Assembly (NCBI GenBank): GCA_039566865.1
Contig: CM076958.1
Span: forward strand, 6,176,501 to 6,240,500
Direction: 5' to 3'
Length of the DNA: 64,000 nt
DNA from: Aurelia coerulea
Lineage: Eukaryota > Cnidaria > Scyphozoa > Semaeostomeae > Ulmaridae
The notes under the pieces are model-generated. The model did no database searches. It saw nothing but the letters and a program-made list of their open reading frames with translations, and was not told the DNA's origin. Below are positions 24,301 through 36,300 of this stretch, in pieces; position 1 is the first letter of the stretch; each line of letters starts with the position of its first letter. The translations under genes were made by a program, and so were the position numbers.

Positions 24301-27300
24301 AAAACACTGTTAATCTCGAATTTATCTCTAAAATTCGCAGAATAACGAGCCTTTCTTTTTTCAAAGCTGTGGGGAAAATCCCGAAAATTTCTACTTAGGC
24401 CCTTTTTCCTCCCAAATGGATCGTGCTCGTTTTCCTACTAAATGCACTTACTAACTCCAGATTAATGATTAAATACCTTAAAAAGGGTTGAAATAAGGTC
24501 CTCCAAAAGTTTGTTTTCAGTTTCTCGATTTATCCACTCCAGAATCAGCCCAAGACGATCAGCCAGTTTTCGTTGATTTTTCAAAATCTTCTCCCAAGTT
24601 TTGGACTTATTACATTTGAAGTAAGGGGTCAAATCAGCTGATTGTTTGTTTATGTACCCTACTCTACAAATCGATCGTGGGAAATACATCGAATAAGATA
24701 TTCTGAAGTGGAGAGGATTCCCCGATGTTACTAGGGCTGTCGGAATTGGCCGCGCTCGCCTCAATCCCTTTTTCCTAATTGGCAAATGGTCTATTATGGC
24801 ATCCCACAACAAGCCTTCCTTCGTGTTTGTAAATGGTAAGCATTGTCCAAATCAGTTTGAGGAATGAACAAGAATACGATTATGTCTGCCTCTGAGAAAA
24901 TCACTATCTCATTTATGTTATTCATATCATATATTTCGGGGTGAGCGGCTTATACAGTTTCTGTCAGGCGTCAGGTGACTGAAGTTAAGCACGCCCAAGT
25001 GAGGTCAAACTAGGAGGCCTGACCTCGCAACTCCCCTCACCGTCCTTCAGAAGGGACGTTGAAATAGGGGTCCTGTGCCGGGATGCGGCACGCATAATGG
25101 GCTTAAATTAGCTTTAAGTGGCTAAACACACTTCCAGCCCAATTAGAAAAAATTACTGAAGAAAAATGTCAGACCTTTCCTAGATAAGTGCATAAGTTCT
25201 GAATTTCTTTATACACCCTCAATAAGTTCCGTATGCCTATATCCTCGGAGACAACTTAAGTTGTTTTGAAGGTGCCAGTGGCCAGTGAGGGTTGCTGAAC
25301 GCCGGCACAAGATGCAAGAGATGATCCATATTTTGAACAATGTGGGGCGTCGGTTTGTCCACGAAAACCAGGAACAGCAAGAAAGCCAAAAATGCCTAAG
25401 TATCTTAAGGTTATTATGAGGACAGGCTATTTCTTTACAGATTTAAAGTGAACCACTCACCTCTTGTTACGGAACTGGTTGATGTGATCGAACTTGAAAG
25501 GTCATCTGGTTTCACGCACAGCAATGATGCCACTGCAAACAAATAAACAAACAATAAAATTTGTGCCTCGCACAACAGCTGGTCCAGTGGCATAATGGAA
25601 CGGCGGTTGGGGTTAGAGCAACTCCTACGATTTCAGCAAAGTATAAAGTACAAATGGTAACAGTTTCACGAGAGATGCATTTACCGAAAATCTTAAGAGC
25701 GTGGTGCGAAAAACTTTCCTGGGGAGATACCTTAGACCTCATACATTATTATTATCATGAATGTTACACACAAATGAATTAACATTTGGAATTAATGTCC
25801 AAGATATCGGGTCACATCTAAGTTCCTTAGATATCAAGCACCTGTCTGCTGATTCTCACAGTGCCTAGTAGGGTTGATGTCTGGATTAACTCAGTTCTTG
25901 TTGTCACACCTATTTCCTTCAGAAACTATTCAAGTCTGCCTGTTACAGTGCCAAGGGCACCAATGACTATTGGAACAACCTTGGTTGATAAATTCCAAAT
26001 CTTCTTGATTTCTCTGGCTAGATCTTGGTATTTTATGATCTTTTCCTGCTCCTTGTTTCTCATATTCACATCAACTGGTATGGCCACGTCTAATATGATC
26101 ATTTCATATGCGTTTTTATCGACTATTATATGTCTCGTTCAATTCTTACCCTGACCAACCCCCCCCCCCCCCAGGCCACCCCCGGGCATTTGCACAAAAT
26201 ATATTCCCGGCCCCAGGGCATTTGACCGTAATTTTTCCCCCGGTCTCCGGGCATTTGACGGTCAATTTTTCCCCGGCCCCCAAGAATTTGAGCAAGGAAT
26301 CTTTGTTGACCCCCGGGCTGCCCTTGCCCAGGGGGGATGGCCAGGGTAGGAATTGAACGAGACATAATGTCTGGTCTTCTTGCATGAATTTCGAGATCCG
26401 TCTGTACTGTAAAATCCCATAATACTTCGAACTGTTCATTTTCAACAAAAATCCCAGGTTGATGTTGGTACCACTTGTTACTAGTTTCAAATCCTCGCTG
26501 CCGTAAGATATCCCAATGGAGTGCTCTGGCTACACTGTCATGTCGAGTCGACGCTTGCCATCATTGAGGTACACATTGTAGGATTTTTTAATTTGATCAA
26601 ACCTCGATCAAATTGGCCAACTGCAGGAAACTGGGAGGTCAGCGTACCGGCCCAATTTGCCTGCCCGAAATTGCTTCTTTAAAGCTTGTGATTGCCATTG
26701 AAATACCAAATTTTCGGGCCAATACACAGTTCCACCAAGATTGTGGAAAGAACAGAGAGATAATCGAAAGAAGAGGTAGGAAAGCAAGGAGAAAATCAAA
26801 GGTAGTGGGTGTGTGGGTGGGTAGCAAAACGGCAGCGTGGCTTTTCTTGCAAGTTGCCTGAACGGAGTGCCTATCAACCTTCTATTCAACTTTTATACGT
26901 ATGTACCGAATTACCCCCAAGTGAAATGACTTGGCAAGCACATGGGTCAATCTATTGAAATTGAACTGAAGAAATTGTTCGCATTAAGAAAATCTTAACT
27001 GAGAATTGCTTCCCCAAGAGCCTTATTGATCGTATTATTAAAAAATTTTTGGATCGCCAATTTAGGCCCAACCCCCCCAAAGAGGCGGATAATAAAGTCC
27101 CCCTTCTATTTTGTATACCTTTTCTTGGGCACTACAGTCTACAAATTAAGACTAGGCTAGGTAGAATTATTAAGAAATGTTATCCTAATATCCAATTGAG
27201 GGTTATTTTTCGGTCCCCAAAACGCATTGGATCACTCTTCCCGTTTAAAGACCGCTTTCCTGTTACCATGCGCTCTTCTGTTGTTTACAAGTTTCAGTGT

Positions 27301-30300
27301 CCTGGCTGCCATGCCTCGTACTATGGAAAAACATCACGTAATTTGATTACTCGATGCAGAGAGCACTTGGGAATTAACAAAGCTGGTCTTAAAATAAAAG
27401 GGAGTTCTTCTGCCATAGGGGATCATATTAACCAATCAGGACACGCCGCGTCGGTTAATGATTTCTCTATTTTAGACAGAGCCAATAATGATTTTGACTT
27501 GCTCATTCACGAAAGCCTTTTGATTTTACGAGATCGACCTGAACTCAATTCACAGCAGTCATCTATCCCTTTAGTTCTTTTTTGATTTCATCCTCTTGGG
27601 ACTTAGGCCTCGGGTTCCCTCTCGCGTAGGAAATGTAACTCACGCTTGTTTTTCCCTTAACTCTTGTTTGAACTCTCATGAGGAAGAAAACTATGAAGAA
27701 TAGTTTTATTCACTACGTGTCCTCTAGAACTAGCCTCACTACATAAGGACCCTCTAGTTACGCTCATCTAATTGAGTTGAATTGTTGTTGTTGCTGAGGG
27801 CCTTATAACCATAGATCTCTGTTGACCGAAGCGCCATCATCAAGTCAAAGAGCACAGGGAAACGAGAGACTCATCGTCATAAGTCTACTCTAGAACCTTC
27901 AATTGTTGCTGCTGTCAAAGGTGCACAAAATGGAAGAAGGGTGTACAACACCTGGTAACATGAAATGTGCCTTCCCTCGTAATTAACTCCAATTCCATGT
28001 TCAGTTAATTGGCATTAAAAATGTCATACATTTATAGATCGTGCTTCATGTTAGGGGTTCTTGGTTAGAAACTTCCACAATGACTATTGTTGAGGATCAT
28101 GAGAGGGATTGCTTGGATGGATTTAATCTAAGAAAATATAACATTTTTCAGTAATTAACACTCTCATCACATTCCTTTTCAATGCAAAGCGTTTCGTGAG
28201 CAAAACATTACGTTTTCAAAGAGTGGGAACTTATGCTGTGACTTTTATGCTGCAAAAAATTTCGAACATTAAATATTTCGGACTACAAAAATATCGGACA
28301 TTAAAATTTTCGGACGTATGAAATGTCCAAAAATATCAACGTCCAAAATTTTTGGCTGTTGATGTATGTGTTTATTTAGACCCTTAAAAGCCATTTCTGG
28401 AAATAAGATAGCAAGTGTGGCTAATTAACTACAAAAGAATTGTTTTTAAAAACATAAATGATATGAAGTAAAGTTTACTACGAACAAATAGCAAGCTGAA
28501 GGCTTGGATTCGTTTGTTGCCTTTGTACCGTGAGTTGACAAAAATAAATCGCTCATAACTGAAGTACTTACAAATAAAAACATTGCTCTGTAGTGAAAAG
28601 ATTGACTTGGAAGCTAAATTTATAACTTCTATTCAGCGCCATCTTTCTTGCTTTCTATTTTACAGATCTGGCTATGTATTCCCTGGTATTTGAATGAACA
28701 GCTTGCATAGAAACTACTTCGACACAACAGGAACCTGTTTTCCAATTCCATACATAAAATAGTGATAACTGCATCATTTATCCTACTTGAAGTATGCTAG
28801 TGATGTTTTATTGTCTTGACAAGACTTACATCAGGTGCCCGCAATTAAGACACGCACATCCGTAATTAAGACTCGCACATTTAAGAAATTCAGATACTAA
28901 ATGTTTGACAAAACGATGGGAAACAATGGGTTATTGTTTCAAACAATAGACTGACAGTGAAATAGTATTTCTTATCGCTTGTATCTAGTATCCTTGAGAT
29001 ATTTGGTTTGTTTCTGTTAGTAGATTGTGAGCCACTTACACAAGGAAAGAACCAAAAATCAATCAACCCTCTAGCTAGGACACAACACTATGACACAATT
29101 TTCAATCACAGGTATGTAGCTGCCAGACCAGAATCTGAAACATGAAACATTCTAAATCAGTACATGCAACAATTACTGTTTACAAGGTAAACTTACGACA
29201 CGACGTCAAGTGTACATACCCGTATTGATTGTATCTGTGCTTTGAATACAACTTTGTTCCCCATGGTGTGCCATAGAATCATCAGCTTCGATCTCAACAT
29301 CTCCAAGATGGATTACAGCTGCTAAGATGCAGTACAAGCTTTGCACCTCCTACAAATATAAAATATATCTTAACCCTATTTTAACCGGGTAAAAAATAAG
29401 TGATTTTCTACCGGGGGGGGGCCTTTTTCGCCCCCCCTGTTTTTCTCCGCAAGTATAAGAGCTATGACAATGAAACTTGCACTGTGTCATAATTGAACAA
29501 TGGAGAATCTAAAAATAGCATCAATCAATCAATAGTCACGTGATTGGTTGCTAGGCAACCAAAAACAATGCAAATTTTCAGAAAATCGAGCTATTTGCAG
29601 AAAAGGGCCCATTATTAGCAAATAGCTAGATAAAATTGGCAAAAAACCATCCAAATACCTGCTTGATATCATTACTTTGTAGTTTCATATGGTTTCGTAC
29701 GGATATTTATGGTTTCTAATAAATTAACTAATTAAATAATGAAAATTTGATTCAATGCAAAATTGTAAGCTCAATAATTATGATTTAAAACCATTAATTT
29801 CGCATATTATTGGTGAAATCAAGTACCTTCATCGTTATTTGAGGTAATTCCATCAGTTTTGTATGAAAAATTACTCATTCATTAGGAATATGACGTCATA
29901 AAGATTGATGACGGTTAAAGTGCCACTGACATGAAAAATAAAATTGTTTTTTAAATCGATATTATGAGCTATTATGAACAAGTAAAGAACGCTGAATCGA
30001 ATGGTGTAATCATTTCCGGTATATTGTGTCTGTAACTATGTTTTTTTAATCCCTAAAGTGTCGATTTTCGTGACTCTTTGTTCGAATAAAAATACGCGGT
30101 CAAAGAGGAATTTGAGGAATTCGTGACGTATTCGGTTGGACACATCGACGTGCGTAGTTAGATTACCACAGTGAAGCACAGTGGTTGAGCATGGCGGATG
30201 CGAAGAAACGACCAAGAGGGGGGAAATATTGTTGTGCTGGTGCACCGAATGACACCAGCTGTACGAATTGTAGCCATACTCCCGGAATTTCGATGCAAGT

Positions 30301-33300
30301 TCGGAATTTTGATGCTGGAAGTGCTCCCGTAACTGTTCCTTCTAAGCGGGATTGGCGGGATCAAAGGCGACAACCGAGAGAGGTAAGGATAGGCCTAAAT
30401 AGGCCTATAAGTTTCACTCCATTGTTTTTGGTGATGGGGATTCTCAACACCGCATATCCCTCGTGCCTGCCTGTAAGGAATAAACTAACTTATCTTGTTT
30501 CGGTAATCATAAAGCTTTGATTTTACCTAGATGGATGTAAAGCATTTGCCAGGCACGGGCTTCGATGTTTAAAGGACTCAGAATTATTTACTTCCGCATG
30601 CAACCTTCATTTACTTGCACGCATGGAAAAATCCAAAGTTTTCGAACTGAGAGGAGGTTAAAAGGCATCCAGTCATTTCATTGCATTTGTAATTCATAAT
30701 TTTGCCAAATATAGATGATGGAGTCCTCATTCCCAAATCCCCCTCCCTGTTGTTTCGGCTCACCCTCCCCACTGGTTGCAAGTAAGACTGCACTGTATTG
30801 CAATACACGTATTTTTTATAAGAAACTAAGAATTTGGGCCAGTACTGAAATTTTCTTAAAATTATCAGATTTTGAGTACTCAGAGTTTCTTACGAGTTTC
30901 TTAGATGTTCCATAACAATCTCCATGTGCACTACCTGTGCCATTATGAACATTTCAAAACAAGGTTTTTTCAGCCTTTCCGATGTTTAGACATTACTCAG
31001 GTACCTTACGAGTAATTTGATACAGGAAACGAGTGAAAGTAAAGTAAAAATATGGTCAAGGATTTCTTTTATCAAAATAAATAGTTTCTTAACTTGAATA
31101 TTCCCAGTACTGGAGTTTCTTTATTTTTTGGCGATCTGAGAGGTGAGTTTCTTATAGGCAGTTTCTTATACAAAAATATTTGTATGCTTGACCTTACATT
31201 GATCTACTTAAAGTGCCACTGACATACTATGACAACAAGAAGGCGGTGTCCCTTGACCCATGACCTCACTGGATCACTATGTCGGGCTGATCCTCAGGCT
31301 TTCAGAACCCACACGTGTTCAAATTGGGAACCACCAAACTACAAACAAAAATCCTTGCATAAAGATTTCATAAACGGAAACACTCAGAAACAACCTGATT
31401 AGGAGGAGCTACAACCTCTTTGAAATCAAACACAATTCAATAAAATCAGGCAATACTCACAGGCAAACTCCTACTACTACACCAATTGAAAATATTTACA
31501 ACATGTTTCTTATTTCAACATATACTTGCATACTGAAACTGATCAAACATAATCAAGGCTCTACAACAACTGGTAAAAATTTGCTGTGGGCCCTTGGGGG
31601 GTTCGGTTGGCATTACCCTCCCTTGTTATCTTTTGTTGATATTATCTTTATTTCTTAGTATTAGTTTTCACACTTGTTATCATTTTATCTTCTGCCTTAT
31701 CAAAATTCACCATTGGAAACACTGGCAGCTACCTGATGACAAAGCATGTTACAGAGAGGGCTGATAGAAGTGAGGCAATGGGAACCCCAAAGGATGGCAG
31801 TCACAGAACTTTACCCTGCAGGTCAGTAATTTTCTAGTAATTACTCTGTGACATTAAAACTGTTTTGCTAAACTTTAGTGAATTTACTAGAAGTGCAAAA
31901 AAGGTTTTTAGAACAATGTTTGCATGACAAATTTTAATGCATGTCAGGTATATGCAGTACAGTATATTTTGAAGCAGACCAGATTACTGATGTCTCTCTT
32001 TCTTACTCTCATTAAAACTCAAATGTATGAAATTATAGAATGACTTGTTACTGTAACCAGCACCAGAAATTATATGGAATTACATTGGCAAGTTTTATGA
32101 GCAATCAATTCAAATGTCCTTTCACTTCTTTTTTTAGCTGAAAACCAAGACCAGCTACTTGCAAATCACATGATCGCCTCAACATCAGATGTCACACGAC
32201 CCCGTGGAATGCGCTGCTACTAAGTTTGTGGACAGCCAAAATTGGGCTATCCTCTCATTTGCAACAGAGTGAACATTGCATCGGAGTAGAGGATGAAATA
32301 TCTGCTTGTTTTTGTAGAACTGTTATTTGTTTACTCGCTTCAAAATTAATGGTCTCAGTTTTGGCTGTCAACAATAGGCTGGCTGTCCAGGGTTTGTGTG
32401 GGAATGATAGACAATTACAGTAGCTTGTACAGAGAAACACAGATAAATGAATACAGTAAAACTCTGCAAACAAGAACATACCTATTAGAACATAGGCTGA
32501 CCTCTTATGAATTTGGCACTCTTCCTTCCTGGAGCCTTATGACTACAGTGAGCACAAAGCTATATCCCATACACACACACATTCAATGAACTTATGGGCA
32601 GTATAATTTGCCTTCTAACTGTTGGAAAGTACTGTCATCAGATATCTATAAAATACCCTTTTGGGTTCAAAAAAGAGACTTATTTTTCAGGCAGGTGGTC
32701 ATTGTTCTTTTGCTTTGTCGTAATGATGGAAATTTACAGTATGGTCATTGACTATTTTGCAGTTTTCACTCTTGGTAACCGTATCATTTGATAACAACTA
32801 AGCAAGAAACCAGTATGTTTTTGGTTGTTATCTTTGGATATTTTCTTCTTGAAAATCAATCTGTAGGTGCTGATTTTCCTATGTTCTGGTTTGCAGGATT
32901 TTACTGTGTATACACATATTTAGTTATCTGCTAGTTCACGTTGCCTTGTTGACTTGTATCCATGCTGAACACCAGATTCGTATGTTTTGCTGATGCACTA
33001 ATAGACACAGGCAGGAAGTGGCCTTGCATTGTCATACCCCAAAAATCCAAACAGCCACCGAACAAGCCATCTGTATGCAACTGCTCGTAGAAATCTATAA
33101 CAGAACAGACTTTTGTTTAGTACAGTCAAATTTGAATTGCATGTATTTTCGTTTATAAGAAACTGCCCTTAATAAACTCAACTCTCACATTCCCAAAAAA
33201 TTAAGAAACTCCAGTACTGGGAAAATATAAGTTAAGAAACTATTTATTTTGATAAAGGAAATCCTTGGCATATTTTTGCTTTACTTCTACTTGTTTCCTG

Positions 33301-36300
33301 CATCATATTACTCATAAGGTACTTGGGTATGTCTAAACATTGCAAAGGCTTAAAAACCTTGTTTTGAAATATTCACAAGGGCACAGGAAGTGAACATGAA
33401 GAGTGTCATGGAACCTAAGAAACTTGAAACTCTGACTACTCAAAATCTGATAATTTTAAGAAACTTTCAGTACTGACCCAAGTTCTTAGTTTCTTATAAA
33501 AGAAATACGTATACTTTGGTTGCTTTGAACCAAGGAAAGTTACCCAACATACATGAGCTTTGACTTGTTGAATTGATTTGAAATGAAAAATATGGGATTT
33601 CATCTGACTCATGCCAGTCTGACTTGTGTTATTTTGACTGCACATAATGATGATGCAGGGAGTGTTATGTTTTACACGCCAACATTGAACTAATTTATTT
33701 AGATACACATGTTTTCCTACAGATTGCTGTATCATGATAGCTAAGGAATTGGGTAAATTGTGAAAGGTACTTCTGTGGGAAAAGACTTCAACATCAAGTT
33801 TTCCTTAGACGCAATGTGGCAGTTTGTTTGTAAATTATATCAACTATACTCTTGGGACCTCAGAGGAAGGCCATGCTTAATTAATTAAAAAAGCAGATGT
33901 GTGTATTTTCGCTATCTTGGTATTTTGTTTTCATAGGGAGAGAAGTACACTTTTAACAGAATGTAGGAAACTAGATCGGTAGGACTAAGTTTCTACTTAC
34001 TCGTTTTCTGGTTGATTTGCTCTGCGTCTGTACCTCTTCCCGTCTAACAGGGGCCCTGCAAGTTGCAGCACTGCTCTGCTAATGAGAGCTGGAAAGTCAG
34101 CATGATTTGTCACACATCTCAGTTCTTCAGCAGTGCCCTCAAAATGTCAGCTTTCCTATTGCTTGGGGGAACTCCCAGCGGCATCTATACTCCCTAGCAC
34201 CCACCAGCTTTTCAACATTGCATTTACCACACTCACACCTAGGAAATGGAATTAAACATCAGTTGATAAAATCATGCCCTGAAGTATGCTACACGTAGCT
34301 TGCATCAGCCTGCATAATGTCCATTTGATTTTCCGTAGAACAAAAACAAGGAAGGCCTGTAGGTGCAGTGCACACAGCTTTTTAACGCTTTGTTTGTTAA
34401 TGGCCTAGACTTATTCTGGAGCAACAGCTACTTATACAGCAGTACAATATATACATTTCACTTCTCTAAGAATCTATAACAGTATCGAGATAACTCGCTT
34501 TGCCCCCCAAGCAATCACAAAAAAGTTTAGGAACTAAGGGAAGGTGAGATTGGGTCGAAGTATAGGGCCTAACAATAACATGGCGGCGGCCTGTCTGTTG
34601 AGCAAGCTTCCTAATTCTTGAACATACAATTCGTTACAGACACAAAATTTTAAGCAAATCAATGCCAACTACTCACCATTCGTCAACAGCAGGCCTGTTT
34701 TCAAAGCGAACCGCAAGGGTTTCCAATGGAATCCCATCGATGTCTGCTTCTGCTGCGGCGCCATTATCTCCATCTTCGTCATGAGGAGGCAAGCGGTTCG
34801 TCTTGGTACGGCTCATAAGCCGTTTGTAGGTTGCCATCTTCACCAGAGTCCGCTTCACTCATTGCTGAAAGGTATTCTTCGTCATTTGAAGACAAAGTTG
34901 TATCCGAAAGCTCGCTGTCAGTCATGTTTCTCGCCGTTTTCGTGTTGCGTGATACTGGTGCTTCCACTGTGTATATCTGCATTACAATTTGTGAGCCCAA
35001 CGCAATACGTCACTCGCCCCAGACTGTTTTCGAATGACCAACCCCCATAAAACCCCCCCAAAAGTACACTTCTGCCCCTCAAATCGAAAAAATACTGCCA
35101 GATTTGAAATCTGCGATGTTTTCTGCTTCTATTACGCTAATAAAAAATACCTAAATTGTTTCATGTCAGTGGCACTTTAAGCAACCTTTCTACGCTTGCA
35201 GTACGAAGGCTGTTGGAACTAGATTGGCATGATAAAACAAGTATATCCTAGGAATCATTCTGAATTGCTTAATATCATCGCAATACATCACTAACATGAA
35301 CGTCACTTTCTAACGGCAAACTATGGACAGCTTAATATCATTTAAAATGTGTTTGTTGGGTATGGTACATATACATCTACATGGTTAAATCTGCAACCTC
35401 AATACCGAGGGCTCCGCTGATGAAATACGATTGGTCGCTGCATGTACAGCCGTTTGATAAAAATTGGTACAATAACAATGAAACGACAATATGATAAATA
35501 AATCATTTTAGTACCAAAAAATTGCTGAGACGTTAAAAAACACGACGTTTTGAGTATGTACTCGTTATCAAGTGACTCAAAATCAATCGAACGAGGCTGC
35601 TAAAAATTCCTTTAGAGACTAGAACGGGACCCATTACCTCTTGACTAAATCCAATAATGTCAAAGCATTTCTGTATTGCCATGAACTTTTCTTGCATCAC
35701 CGGAGTGCATGCAAATTGATCCAATGTTTTGTCATCTGTATTTAAATACCTGGAAACAAATCAAATTTACTTTAATGTAGTGAAAACAGTACAATTATCC
35801 AAAGGGCATAAATGAAATCAAAACATACCCCGTTCAGGCCAAAAAATGGTGTATCGTAATAATAATATCGGCACGCGTATGTGTATGTGTAGCGAAAGAA
35901 ACAATGGCATGTGTATCATGTTCTTTGTCCCATGTTTAGGTGTCTCTACTTAGTACCGGTTCATTCACTTACTTACAAAACTTTTTGTTGCACAAATCTC
36001 AAATCAAAAGGGAACGACTTAGCAGTTGCTTCTGTTGTGAAATACTTTTATTATTCTATCCGCAAATCGTACTTGGTTAACATAGGGCTCAAATCTTTAA
36101 AAGGTCGGTGTAAAATTCTATTACAGTTTCCTTTTAATTATTGGCTTGGAAGGTGCCGTGGAAATTTATTGATATCTTGAATAGTTTCAAAATGGTGGCA
36201 TTTATTAAATTTGAGGCTATGACGTCATCAAATTTCTAAATCCTAAACCAGAAAGCATACAGTTCAAATCCTCACTGGTTGCTTAACCCTATAGTGGTTG

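Larger units (their letters stand above)
29919..35176. mobile_element. Kolobok-like TTAA transposon, 5.26 kb, degenerate
   Basis: Flanked by TTAA (29915-29918 and 35177-35180). Ends AGTGCCACTGACATGAAA and its exact inverse. TTAA duplication, a purine-purine start and a THAP-like first exon (30191) together match the Kolobok superfamily, whose transposases carry THAP domains; piggyBac shares TTAA but not THAP. The right end has an inward-facing exon on the minus strand (34677-34925). A third copy of the terminus (TTAA AGTGCCACTGACAT) sits internally at 31208, so two elements may be merged. No transposase catalytic core was recognised. Two inverted copies of another MITE lie inside. Confidence 0.6.

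Noticed and set aside
24462..24812. 116-codon minus-strand frame as a gene
   Set aside because: It spans the end of a TIR element and has no recognisable domain; possible remnant only.
24940..25060. A functional 5S rRNA gene
   Set aside because: Only the control-region words are similar; spacing is short by several bases and flanks do not match 5S.
26108..26490. Pro/Gly-rich open frames on both strands
   Set aside because: They are translations of the C-rich MITE at 26129-26367.
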